Both the position numbers and the translations under genes were made by a program. Under the pieces are notes generated by a model. The model had not been told where the DNA came from and did not search any database. It worked only from the letters and a program-made list of their open reading frames with translations. Below, in pieces: positions 44,901-51,926 of a DNA stretch of 64,000 nucleotides. This DNA comes from Cohnella nanjingensis (GTDB taxonomy: Bacteria > Bacillota > Bacilli > Paenibacillales > Paenibacillaceae). The DNA is taken from contig NZ_JACJVP010000001.1 of assembly GCF_014212125.1 (NCBI RefSeq), positions 230,546 to 294,545 on the forward strand, read 5' to 3'. Every line of letters starts with the position of its first letter. The stretch's first letter is position 1.

Positions 44901-45034
44901 GTCGTATTGTTGATGCCTGGCAAATAATCGCGCTGCATCTGAAAGGCTGCGACTGCACCCCAGGCAAGCAGTAGCAAAACGACGATCGTCAGAATTGCCG
45001 CTCGTTGCATAACTGATTCAATGATTCGTTTCAT
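41912..45034 (-). CDS. RND-family efflux permease
   Basis: 1040 residues from the ATG at 45034 (GGAGAGGAGAGAACC). It is an HAE/AcrB-like twelve-TM permease with two large extracytoplasmic loops. TM4 carries the proton-relay pair in VAMGRIVDDAIVILDNM. No membrane-fusion or outer-membrane gene is adjacent, as in Gram-positive SwrC-like pumps. The exported substrate is unknown; lipopeptides, drugs or lipids are candidates. A 38-codon upstream extension in frame lacks an RBS. Confidence 0.92.
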   Translation of the reverse strand: MKRIIESVMQRAAILTIVVLLLLAWGAVAAFQMQRDYLPGINNTTLMVSLRASSYQADQVKRDITKPLEEVIRKTDGIVNLETTSYDGGLLMNLYYPMNYSMTMAERDIRVALNDAVLPDGVNQPAVTRLTTNSFPILSYSLTANSAKVDEFTLQSTIQTDIVNQLKSTPGVADVQTVGGANNGYVVLVRTKDLTAAGMTLDDFNKSIASQVPTLQGYMANVKSSFPVRVEGWDLTEQEMNTLTIKNKDGVSVPLSAVASVSRSLTDIKTVSRTDGRASVLVNVIKTPGANITDVAADVKARVAELPAVKSGDVAMTLTADRAHDLNSSLMGLIREGLLGCVFSMLCVLIFFRNVRSTLLIAVSLPISLLATTAILKAMGVTLNILTVSGLIVAMGRIVDDAIVILDNMHRRMQKKREQSALHVLSSSVVEMLPAIFGSTATTVAVYAPIALVGGIIGASYSGFAWSVVIALAVSFLVAMFVIPAFAYLGWHKPSGKAVTLEPAMKPFLTAALKHRKTVLGMSLIIFVAAAIFAFQLPFSLLPSTASGQVAVQMELPKGTPLSVVDKAVQDVENVLKHDPQVASFSATFGSSFTPQADDVFDQGGGYIQQPNITNLSVSLKNKKQVNDYIPSLQANLIKMKGPAAVTVTNQNIAGDDSTINIMLSGTDAPTLEKAASTVRSKLSGIAGLNVAGKTDLTNGIPKFSIALDREKVIKAGVKTDDINKLLARYMAKGKDFDISVSTGTGQIPVDVYLDPVKSGQTIGNGTLPVYTPDQVMASLAAETVKGTGGTIHRLDQLGTIQRSEAVSTIQERNGEPYTVVSVRIVSSDVSGVSKTVNHTLQNTDLPNGVTYSLGGITRQVTQMIIEMTIAVAVSILLVLLITSFVFRGWRAPIAVLISIPLALSGVVLALYAVQGQWNLAALIGVLMLTGIVVTNGIVLIDKIERNRREGLGLSEAVMQGSLSRVRPIFMTAATTVLTLIPLALSGDDGTVISRVLGVVVIGGMITSTLNSFVVIPILYEAMNRKIGRISSAPEHGASI

Positions 45035-45383
45035 AAAAGGTTCTCTCCTCTCCTTATATTGAAAAAGACTTCGGAATGTGGACGATTGTTCATTGCGGGA
45101 AAAACTTTTTTCGGGCAGTTCAGCTGTCGTGATATGGTTTACGCGCAATCCAGTAGCATCCTGAGCTGCTGAATTACTTGTTTAATTGTTTGAAACAAAA
45201 TTCAGCATTAACATCATATTTTCTTGCGCGTACTTATTTTGTTAATAAAACCTCGTAACCATGACTTAAGGTAACTTCATCCTTCTCCAACACCGGGCGG
45301 TTGCCTCTATCACCATTCTTACAAATAATGCAAAGGAATAGAATCTTGGTAAGAAATGATCAACAGGGGAGGATTCCGATACA
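45035..45383. promoter_or_regulatory. Divergent gap between RND pump and DUF302 genes
   Basis: About 350 bases with no gene. It is AT-rich around 45180-45260 and must hold promoters for both divergent genes, but no consensus site stands out. Confidence 0.4.
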
Positions 45384-45926
45384 ATGGAAAACGGCCTTGT
45401 TTTTCCTTACAAAACGGTTTCGTGGCTGACGACCGTCCGCGAAGATATACCTTCGGGGTTGAGCTATGAGGCGCTTGTGACTGCGTTCGAGCGGGAAATG
45501 GGGCATTGGGATAGGAACGCCGAAACCGCGCTCGTTAAAGAGCATGCTTCCTGGGAAAAGGTAAAGCAAGCATTCGCTCAAATGGCTGGCCCCCACGGGT
45601 TAATGATCTTCTTCAAAATCGACCAAGGCCGGCTGGTCTCTCTTCATAACGGTATAAAAAAATGCGTTTTATATATCGTCGGCAATGGAGTCGTCGCCGA
45701 ACCGATCCTCACGATCGATATTAGAGCCAGTTTGTTTGTGCCGTTCCGGGTTTGTCTTTATGATAACGGTAATCCCACTGGGGCTATAATTAGTTACGAG
45801 CGACCATCGTCTTTTTTAGCGACATTGAATCAGCCGGCGTTGTACCCGTACGGTTCTTTGCTCGACCATCGATTGAATTGTGTCGTGCAGTGTATTTTAA
45901 GGAACAGTCAGAGTCAAACACCATAA
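45384..45926 (+). CDS. DUF302-family protein
   Basis: 180 residues. The DUF302 core is seen in FPYKTVSWLTTVREDIPSGLSYEALVTAF, MIFFKIDQGRLVSLH, KCVLYIVGNGVVAEPI and AISYERPSSFLATL-like end. The family's fold is TATA-box-binding-like and its role is unknown. RBS AACAGGGGAGGATTCC gives a close start. It is divergent from the RND pump and could serve the same stress. Confidence 0.88.
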   Translation: MENGLVFPYKTVSWLTTVREDIPSGLSYEALVTAFEREMGHWDRNAETALVKEHASWEKVKQAFAQMAGPHGLMIFFKIDQGRLVSLHNGIKKCVLYIVGNGVVAEPILTIDIRASLFVPFRVCLYDNGNPTGAIISYERPSSFLATLNQPALYPYGSLLDHRLNCVVQCILRNSQSQTP

Positions 45927-46065
45927 AAAAGAAATTTCTTCTGAAGTCGAAATTATGTAATCAAACTAAATTAGCGTGAGCCGGTGCTGAACATCTGCAT
46001 TCTGGTATTCATTAAAATTGGGATTTTCTTCGCTTGAATCACGCTATCCTCCCGTTAGCTCAATG

Positions 46066-46108
46066 AAAACGGCAGCCGGTCTTCTAGCCGGCTGCCGTTT
46101 TGTCTTTA
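46066..46108 (+). terminator. Terminator after the DUF302 gene
   Basis: AAAACGGCAGCCGG pairs with CCGGCTGCCGTTTT, followed by T-rich sequence. Confidence 0.88.
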
Positions 46109-46421
46109 TTAGCTATCGTATCCCGTTATCTCATTATAATTGCCAGCTATAAGCACCGATCCATCGGTGATAGGATCCCGTCCTGCAGCGGGGAGTCACC
46201 CCTCTCACCCGTTGCATTGTCGACAGATGAATTTTCCTGGCCATCCACGACACTTCGTGAACGAGCCATTGCCCATCCGACGAGCGCTGCAGACACGGCT
46301 GTGAGCGCGAGAACCAATCCTTGCGGATCCGCATCTTATGTACGCCGTCGGACTGCACCTGGATGCTCGGGATTGCGTACATTATCGAATGTGACAGCCT
46401 TGGCAAATTTCGATTACACGC
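46109..46421 (-). other. Possible remnant of a membrane-anchored protein
   Basis: On the minus strand one frame reads AVTFDNVRNPEHPG, a TAA stop, then DPQGLVLALTAVSAALVGWAMARSR, a hydrophobic helix with a basic flank. No start or RBS is found. It may be a decayed C-terminal anchor; it is not a supported gene. Confidence 0.3.
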
Positions 46422-46444
46422 GGCAATAGGTACAGATTCTTGTC
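46422..46444 (+). repeat. Dispersed repeat unit (TTCTTGTC family)
   Basis: GGCAATAGGTACAGATTCTT followed by GTC matches units at 47511-47538 and 47600-47619. The following 300 bases to 46690 hold no gene. Confidence 0.65.
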
Positions 46445-46691
46445 ATCCGACAAATCTATTGGAACAGAGACGAACGGGCACCAAATAATCTTTTCTTTCA
46501 TCACCTTACATTTCATTTATGGAATATCAGGAAAAGCGATAGGTCTGTTTCCTTTCCAAAGGGCCTGCCGATTATTGTTTCCGGGTAGCTGTCTCCGGTG
46601 AAACACCGATCATGGGGTGATTGCCAGGTAGGGACTATTTTACGCTTACGGCTTATCTAATTTTCATTGTATAAATGCGGATTAATGATGG

Positions 46692-46740
46692 ACCTGTGTG
46701 AATGCACTGGCGGTATACTTATCCTTTCATATTATAGGAG
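46692..46740 (+). promoter_or_regulatory. Duplicated upstream element, copy 1
   Basis: CTGTGTGAATGCACT, then C.GTATA.TTATC and a CATA-NNN-TA hexamer set are shared with 47252-47300. The CATANNNTA piece resembles -10 regions read by sporulation sigma factors, but the spacing to a -35 is not standard. It precedes the YjcZ-like remnant. Confidence 0.45.
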
Positions 46741-46851
46741 TGGTAATAATCACAAAAGACAGTTGGTGATTACGGTATACAAGCAGCTGCATTCGTACTT
46801 GTCCTCTTCATCTTATTGGTCATAATCTTGCGAGCTGGAACTAGATATTAA
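46740..46851 (+). pseudogene. YjcZ-like tiny membrane protein, frameshifted or without a normal start
   Basis: A frame ending at 46851 reads GDYGIQAAAFVLVLFILLVI followed by ILRAGTRY. This is the single-TM pattern of the YjcZ/tiny-TM sporulation family (YGxxFALIVVLFILLVI). The only nearby start, GTG at 46740 (VIITKDSW), is in another frame and stops at 46767, so a one-base change separates start and body. It may be a pseudogene, an alternative start or a sequence error. Confidence 0.5.
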
Positions 46852-46903
46852 GTTCCCTTCTTCACTTATCTCGAATTAGATCAAATAAGAAGGAGGTGAA
46901 CAT

Positions 46904-47155
46904 ATGGCAGTTCCAAAAAAACAACTGAAAACAAAATCTGTTCGTACACACTCGAAAAAACAGCTTAAAAACACAAAACCAGTTCGCACAAGTGCTTTTT
47001 CCCCATTCTTCTCACCATTCGAATCACCCAGATTCGAACGATTCGAAGAGCGATTCGAGCCATTCGAACGATTCGAACCGCGATTTGAGTCTCGGAGATT
47101 CGAGCGATTTGAGGAATTTTTTGAACCACCATTCTTTGGAAGAGGGTTCTTCTAA
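46904..47155 (+). CDS. Phe/Glu/Arg/Pro repeat peptide (unknown, possibly spore coat)
   Basis: 83 residues after a textbook RBS, AAGAAGGAGGTGAACAT-ATG. Residues 1-30 are basic (Lys/Thr/Arg, with a repeated KKQLK.TK.VRT). Residues about 31-83 are low in complexity, with FERFE, RFEPF, RFEPRFE and about one residue in three Phe, ending FFGRGFF. No family is recognised. The strong RBS, the clean frame and the nearby YjcZ-like sequence suggest a structural, maybe spore-layer or self-assembling, peptide. That role is inferred. Confidence 0.75.
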   Translation: MAVPKKQLKTKSVRTHSKKQLKNTKPVRTSAFSPFFSPFESPRFERFEERFEPFERFEPRFESRRFERFEEFFEPPFFGRGFF

Positions 47156-47251
47156 ACTTATTCTTTCTTAAACCTCAACATGTTTTGCTGCGGACCAAGG
47201 TGTGGGTTATTTGACCCTTATGATCATTTCTATGTCCTAGCGGAAAAAGCA

Positions 47252-47345
47252 CAAGTCTGTGTGAATGCACTAACCGTATATTTATCTCCCCCATAAACTA
47301 ACCGAGTGATGAAACATCACAATAAAAATTGGTGGTGAAATCCAT
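47252..47345 (+). repeat. Duplicated upstream element, copy 2
   Basis: It repeats about 90 bases of 46692-46785 in degenerate form: CTGTGTGAATGCACT, GTATATTTATC, CATAAACTA and GAGTG..GA..CATCACAA. A tiny frame (MKHHNKNWW, then TGA) sits where the YjcZ-like frame begins in copy 1. It is followed by the terminator at 47371. Confidence 0.5.
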
Positions 47346-47370
47346 ATAATCCGAAAGCATCGGTCGAAGG

Positions 47371-47407
47371 CAGCTCCGGGCAAAAATGTCCGGAGCTGTT
47401 TCGTTTT
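47371..47407 (+). terminator. Terminator-like hairpin
   Basis: CAGCTCCGG pairs with CCGGAGCTG across GCAAAAATGT, followed by TTTCGTTTT. Confidence 0.82.
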
Positions 47408-47489
47408 ATTTATCGGTCTTGCTGCTTCTCATAAATGCTTGCCGTCGTAGTCTAGGATCCCCTTTTGGGATTATATAGGTAAATCGGCA

Positions 47490-47619
47490 ATAGGAACACA
47501 TTCTTGTCCTCAATCGGCAATAGGTACAGATTCTTGTCATTCGTTTGTGACAAGAATGTGTTCCTATAAATTAAAAAAACCACGATTTACGCGGGTTTGA
47601 ATAGGTACAGATTCTTGTC
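47490..47619. repeat. Inverted-repeat cluster of the TTCTTGTC family
   Basis: ATAGGAACACATTCTTGTC (47490-47508) is perfectly inverted as GACAAGAATGTGTTCCTAT (47549-47567). Between them is a direct variant copy (47511-47538), then a CACG-ATTTAC-GCGGG-like hairpin (47580-47595) and another direct copy (47600-47619). Related units occur at 46422 and 34174-34273. No gene lies in 47156-47722. Confidence 0.7.
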
Positions 47620-47722
47620 CTCCGACATAACTGAACAAATCTCAAAGAATAAGGGATCCTCTGACTGCCGCTGCAGCCGGAGAATCCCTCGTGCCCTTTA
47701 GGCCGCTGGGTCAACCGCACAA

Positions 47723-48259
47723 CTAAGCTGGAACGTAGGTTAACCTGATCACCTGCTCGCCAATTCGATCGCTTGCCACGAGGCGTAGCGGCGGCCGCGG
47801 ACCGGCGAAGAACGGCTTGCCGTGACCCAGCACGACTGGATGGAGATAGAGTCGATACTCATCAACGAGACCGAGCTCCGTTAGACTGTGCGCCAACTCC
47901 GGCCCGGCAACTTCAATCTCCCCTTCATGCTGAGCCTTCAGCCCACGTACGGCCGCTGCGAGTTCGCCCTCGATCAGAGAAGCGTTCGGACCGACGGACT
48001 TTAACGTCCTCGACACCACCCACTTCGGTTTGCTTTGCCACGCCGCTGCGTATTCCCGTTCCGGTGCATCCCATTCAAAATGGTCTCCGTCCCAATACCG
48101 CATGGTCTCGTACATACGGCGCCCGTACAGGCTGCCCGCCATGCCGCGCACGTCGTCGATGAAATGACGGAATAGCACGGGGTCGGGCTGAAATGCCGTG
48201 TGGTCGTGGTCGACGAACCCGTCCAGAGACTGGTTCAATGCGAAAACGATCTTTGCCAT
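47723..48259 (-). CDS. RibD C-terminal/dihydrofolate-reductase-fold protein
   Basis: 178 residues from the ATG at 48259, ten bases after GGAGGAG. The DHFR-like fold shows in AKIVFALNQSLDGFVDHD, GRRMYETMRYW, PKWVVSRTL and the end YLHPVVLGHGKPFFAGPRPPLRLV. The family includes YyaP/YwjB-type reductases of unknown substrate. It stands alone, with no folate or flavin gene near it. Confidence 0.9.
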   Translation of the reverse strand: MAKIVFALNQSLDGFVDHDHTAFQPDPVLFRHFIDDVRGMAGSLYGRRMYETMRYWDGDHFEWDAPEREYAAAWQSKPKWVVSRTLKSVGPNASLIEGELAAAVRGLKAQHEGEIEVAGPELAHSLTELGLVDEYRLYLHPVVLGHGKPFFAGPRPPLRLVASDRIGEQVIRLTYVPA

Positions 48260-48492
48260 GCGACTCACTCTCCTCCCTGGTTTTCTCGCACATTCATCAT
48301 CAGGATTACACGTCCCATATGCTTCCGTCTACATTTTATCATCCAACAGCATGCCCGGTTTCTCATGGATTGCTAATGTGCACAGTCCTGGCCCGACCGA
48401 ATACAACTTTTGTTTAACGAAGGATGGTAAATTAAACAATTCTGCCCGTTAGGATTCCTGTAGAGCGTTAATTTTGATCTTTGCACAAAAAC

Positions 48493-48558
48493 GAGCGACT
48501 CCGGTACGATGGGGTAGTCACGGGTCATAGCCCTTTAGCCATCTTAAGGAGGTCGCTC
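48493..48558 (+). promoter_or_regulatory. Left-end hairpin masking the transposase RBS
   Basis: GAGCGACTCC (48493-48502) can pair with GGAGGTCGCTC (48548-48558), which contains the Shine-Dalgarno of the transposase. In a read-through transcript the RBS would be shut; a transcript started inside the loop would leave it free. Confidence 0.6.
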
Positions 48559-48562
48559 TATC

Positions 48563-49834
48563 TTGAAGTTTAAAGCTCAAGCCAAACAAAATCAACTGCT
48601 CGAACACATTTCAACCCAGCATCTGGTCGTCGGCATCGACATCGCCCAGCAGTCCCACGTTGCTCGCGCCGTCAACTTCCGTGGGATCCTGCTCGGCACT
48701 TCCCTTCACTTCTCCAACGACGACGCCGGCTTCAGCCTACTGCTGCAGTGGATGAAAGATCTGCAGGAAACGCACCAATTAAACGATGCCATCATCGGCA
48801 TGGAGCCAACCGGCCACTACTGGCTCAGCCTCGCTGCCTGGCTCAAAGACCGCAGTCTCGAGGTCGTGTTGGTAAATCCTCATCTCGTCAAAAAGAACAA
48901 GGAAAACCGCGACAATACACCCTCCAAAAGCGACGTCAAGGATGCCTTGGTTATCGCCGACATGGTGAAAAACGGCTACTATACCTTCATCAAAGAAACC
49001 AGTGAAGTGTTCATGGAGCTGCGTGTGCTCATGGCGAACCGGGAGACCATCGTCCATCGTCTCGTCAGCGTCAAGAACCAGATCCACCGCTGGGTCGACA
49101 TTGTGTTTCCAGAGCTGGGACAGGTATACAAACACCTCTTGGGCTCTGGGTCGCTGGCTACACTGCGTCTCTTTCCTACGCCTGCTGAGCTTCAAAAACT
49201 CACCGTTCGCCAGGTAGTCGATGGCTGGAAAACAGTCATGAAGCGACACAGCGGTGAACGAAGAGCTGGTGAGCTGCTGATGCTGGCAGCTCGCTCGGTC
49301 GGCGCTAAGCATGCTGAGAAAGCCTACAAGCTTCATCTGCAACAGCTGCTGGCTGAGTATGATCTGGCTTTAGAGCAGTTGCAAGTAATCGAGGATGAAG
49401 TGGCGGTTGCACTGGCCCGGATTCCGCTGGCTAAGCCGCTGCTGGCGATGAAGGGCATGAGTACCTTGTCTGTCGCTGGCATTCTGGGTGAAGCTGGCGA
49501 CCTTAGCGGCTATGCACATGGCAATGCATTGTTGCGGCATGCCGGCCTCAACCTAGCTGAAGCGAGCTCAGGCAAGTGGAAAGGCCAAATGTCCATCAGC
49601 AAACGTGGCCGACCGAGGCTTCGTCATGCCCTATTCATGGCAACCATGGCCCTCATCATGAACGATGAATCGTTTAAACGACAGCACGAAGTGAATGTAA
49701 AGACGAGAAGTATGAAGCCGATGCGCTCAGTGATGAAGCTTTGCGGCAAGCTGGCTCGCCTTCTGGTTGCCATGGCACAAAGCGGCGAAGCTTACGAACC
49801 GGATCGAGCTCTTCCTATGAAACAAGCTGCTTAG
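48563..49834 (+). CDS. IS110-family DEDD transposase/recombinase
   Basis: 423 residues with a TTG start after AAGGAGG. The N-terminal RuvC-like DEDD domain shows GIDIAQQSHVARAVNF (first Asp), GMEPTGHYW (Glu) and SKSDVKDALVIADMV (Asp pair). The C-terminal transposase_20 domain has MKGMSTLSVAGILGE and the serine region GLNLAEASSGKWKGQ, then ISKRGRPRLRHAL. IS110 enzymes recombine donor and target DNA under guidance of a bridge RNA coded in the element's non-coding end. This is the only intact copy in the window and may act on the remnants at 31568, 52992 and 61243. Confidence 0.95.
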   Translation: MKFKAQAKQNQLLEHISTQHLVVGIDIAQQSHVARAVNFRGILLGTSLHFSNDDAGFSLLLQWMKDLQETHQLNDAIIGMEPTGHYWLSLAAWLKDRSLEVVLVNPHLVKKNKENRDNTPSKSDVKDALVIADMVKNGYYTFIKETSEVFMELRVLMANRETIVHRLVSVKNQIHRWVDIVFPELGQVYKHLLGSGSLATLRLFPTPAELQKLTVRQVVDGWKTVMKRHSGERRAGELLMLAARSVGAKHAEKAYKLHLQQLLAEYDLALEQLQVIEDEVAVALARIPLAKPLLAMKGMSTLSVAGILGEAGDLSGYAHGNALLRHAGLNLAEASSGKWKGQMSISKRGRPRLRHALFMATMALIMNDESFKRQHEVNVKTRSMKPMRSVMKLCGKLARLLVAMAQSGEAYEPDRALPMKQAA

Positions 49835-49860
49835 CCGAATCTCGATTAGCACGAAAACTG

Positions 49861-50177
49861 GCTTATTCGCAGGATTTCAAGATTGCACGGAGTACCGGAT
49901 TGCGTTGAACAAAAGGGCACAGACCCGTACCGTTAGGATGACCGGCCTCCAACCACCGGATAGGCGTAACGAAGGAATGAAAGGGCATCGACCCGTCGAG
50001 AAATGGGAGTGAAAGCCTCCGGAGGTCACATGGAGCAGCGTGCAACAGAGTAGTAAAAAGAGGAGCGAAACCTCGCCCCTCCTGTTCCCGCATGCGGTTC
50101 GGTTGCCGAATCTGACGATACAAAGCCTTTTCTGTCCAGATAAGGATTTATCCCATGGTGAGATCCTGCGAATAAGC
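49861..50177 (+). ncRNA. Candidate bridge RNA in the right end of IS copy A
   Basis: The segment between the transposase stop and the right end is closed by a perfect 15-base inverted repeat, GCTTATTCGCAGGAT and ATCCTGCGAATAAGC. Inside are blocks shared by all four copies (GACGAAGGAATGAAAGGG or near it; GACCCGT.GAGA.ATGGGAG; GGTGA.ATCCTGCGAAT). In IS1111-group elements the guide RNA lies in this position. The expressed ends are not visible from sequence, and at 317 bases the span is longer than known bridge RNAs. Confidence 0.5.
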
Positions 50178-50276
50178 GAGCATTCGTGAGAAAACTACAT
50201 TTTACCGAGGGAGTTCAACGAGCTGTCGAAGAAGCACGGCTACCTCACTTTTTCTCCCCTTGTACCGTATTTTCAG

Positions 50277-50964
50277 TTATTGGAACTTTTCAAACTCTTG
50301 TTTTAACCAGATCTGATTTTGGTGAGAAATGTACTGTTCCATTCTGACAATCAGTTCAACCAGATCAGGCTTAAGTGCGACTGTTCGGTAGGAAACTGTT
50401 TTACCTTCATTTATAAGAGCTGTAATTGCTTTAACTCCAAGTTCATAAGAGTGACTTCTCTTTTTATCGTATAATGATTCAAGCCATTCCCGTTCATTTG
50501 CTTGAGGTGAAACCTATCTTTGAATTCCAAATCGATGAGTGGATTGGCATGGGAATATTTTTTTAGCGAATCATGGTCTTATAAAATCCTTTAACAGCGG
50601 ACAGGGAAAGTTGAACCGTTTTGGAGCTTTTACTCGTCAGATAGACACCTTCATGCCCGTCTCTGCCACGAATCTTACAATGCATCTGTTCTAACAAATA
50701 CTGTCGGACGGCTTCCTTAACGGCCTCAGGTTCATCATTCCATAAGACTTTTCTGGCTTTGTAGTGGCTTTTGTGCTTCAACCAGTAAAAGAACGGTTCC
50801 AGGGTATTTAAATAAGCGATAACGGAGCTCTCACTAATCCTCTTGACCTGATCATGGTAAAACTCCGTCAGAGGAATGAACGCCTCCTTCGATTCGTCAA
50901 ATACGATAAGGCGATTTTTGCTGTTCACTCCCTCCGGACGGTATACATGAAAAAATGAAGCCAT
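50277..50964 (-). pseudogene. Remnant of a Tn554-type transposon (recombinase fragment plus TnpC-like tail)
   Basis: From the ATG at 50964 (GGAGGGGAGGAA) a frame encodes the SAM-like N-terminal part of a Tn554-type tyrosine recombinase (FFHVYRPEGVNSKNRLIVFD, ISESSVIAYLNTLEPFFYWL) to a stop at 50563. After a one-base shift KKYSHANPLIDLEFKDR continues it. The sequence then joins a second frame, ANEREWLESLYDKKRSHSYELGVKAI ending at 50277, that resembles the small TnpC-like accessory protein. The catalytic domain and TnpB are deleted. Confidence 0.68.
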
Positions 50965-50994
50965 TTCCTCCCCTCCTCTCATCATAATTTTCTA

Positions 50995-51034
50995 CAAAAA
51001 AAAGGACATTTCCGTTCCTCCGAAACGGATGTCC
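50995..51034 (-). terminator. Minus-strand terminator hairpin
   Basis: GGACATCCGTTTCGGAGG folds back on AACGGAAATGTCC with eight T after it on the minus strand. It lies just upstream of the recombinase fragment. Confidence 0.72.
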
Positions 51035-51322
51035 ACATATGATGTGTAACACTATATGAAAATACAGTAGATTCATAAGATCATCAACGAAACTTGTAAA
51101 TTAATATTATATAGTATTTTGTACATAAGTCTATGGGTGCCTTACGGGGAGCCGGATTCGGATGGGCTTACGAATTATTTCCGGTCTGCAACTCCGATTT
51201 GCTCTGTTTTCCTATGCTTTTTTCACTGTCGCGTACGACATGTTGTTTACGGCAAACTTAGGCCACCCCGCCAGGAGTGGCCTTCATTCCTAGTCTCGTG
51301 TCTGTAACCCTACAAGATCACT
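51035..51322. other. Gap with one + strand hairpin
   Basis: A GGCCAC/GTGGCC hairpin (51263-51285) with a weak T tail lies here. A short + frame (51119-51307) has no family or RBS. It may be decayed. Confidence 0.4.
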
Positions 51323-51706
51323 TCAAACCTCTTCCCTTTGCTGCGATACTACTCGAATATCATGAAGTCTATCTCGATAAGTATCTCCCCAATTCCTCAT
51401 GGACAAAATGATCGACTCCAACGTTCTTCCGAATTCTGTCAGTGAATATTCCACCTTAGGAGGTACCTGTTTATAAACTTCGCGGTGGATAATGCCGTCC
51501 CGCTCAAGCTCACGAAGCTGCAGTGTAAGCATGAATTGCGTTATTCCCGGATAGAGGCGGCGGAATTCGTTAAATCTTTTCGGACCATCGATCAGATGAT
51601 AAAGAATGATCCCTTTCCACTTTCCTCCGATGACATCCAAAGTTGTTTCTACAGGACACCCTTCCACGCTCGGAGTAATGCCGTTCTTGTTCCTTCGATC
51701 GCCCAA
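51323..51706 (-). CDS. HxlR-family regulator
   Basis: 127 residues with a TTG start after GGAGGTG. The core is CPVETTLDVIGGKWKGIILYHLIDGPKRFNEFRRLYPGI, LTLQLRELERDGIIHREVYKQVPPKVEYSLTEFGRTL. One Cys near the start (EGCPVE) is the position used for thiol sensing in YodB/HypR relatives. It is divergent from the EamA transporter at 51927 and probably regulates it. Confidence 0.9.
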   Translation of the reverse strand: MGDRRNKNGITPSVEGCPVETTLDVIGGKWKGIILYHLIDGPKRFNEFRRLYPGITQFMLTLQLRELERDGIIHREVYKQVPPKVEYSLTEFGRTLESIILSMRNWGDTYRDRLHDIRVVSQQREEV

Positions 51707-51759
51707 AGCCCCTACACCTCCAATAGTTTGATTTTTAATACTATATTATAAAATTATGC

Positions 51760-51780
51760 GTACTTTTATATTTCAAGTAT
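51760..51780. promoter_or_regulatory. Putative HxlR operator
   Basis: GTACTT-N9-AAGTAT inverted repeat in the divergent gap between the HxlR gene and the EamA transporter gene. Confidence 0.55.
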
Positions 51781-51926
51781 ACATCATATTATAAAGCAGT
51801 AACAACAACGCTTTTCATTTGGGAAGGATGGTTAGATCATGCGTCAGATGACAGAGGCACTTTAGGAGAAGGGGGTGTAAGAGGACACATTAATCAAAAA
51901 ATACGGAAGAGAGAAGGGTGAAAGTC

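Larger units (their letters stand above)
48486..50215 (+). mobile_element. Complete IS110/IS1111-type insertion sequence, copy A
   Basis: It is the only copy with a full transposase (48563-49834). The left end is about 75 bases and the right end about 380 bases non-coding, the IS1111 layout. Subterminal imperfect inverted repeats are visible: ACTCCGGTACGATGGGGTAGT (48498-48518) against the inverse of ACTACATTTTACCGAGGGAGT. The exact boundaries are inferred from the four right ends, all stopping at CGAGGGAGT/C. Confidence 0.85.

Noticed and set aside
44385..45148. RND gene start at 45148
   Set aside because: The upstream 38 codons lack an RBS and a family match; the ATG at 45034 has a good RBS and begins the usual N-terminus.
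46100..46429. A 109-codon plus-strand frame
   Set aside because: It overlaps the terminator after DUF302 and has no RBS or domain; the opposite strand looks more like a decayed coding remnant.
49861..50215. IS right end as a group II intron or riboswitch
   Set aside because: No GTGYG start, domain V/VI or reverse transcriptase is seen; the position relative to an IS110 transposase explains the conservation better.
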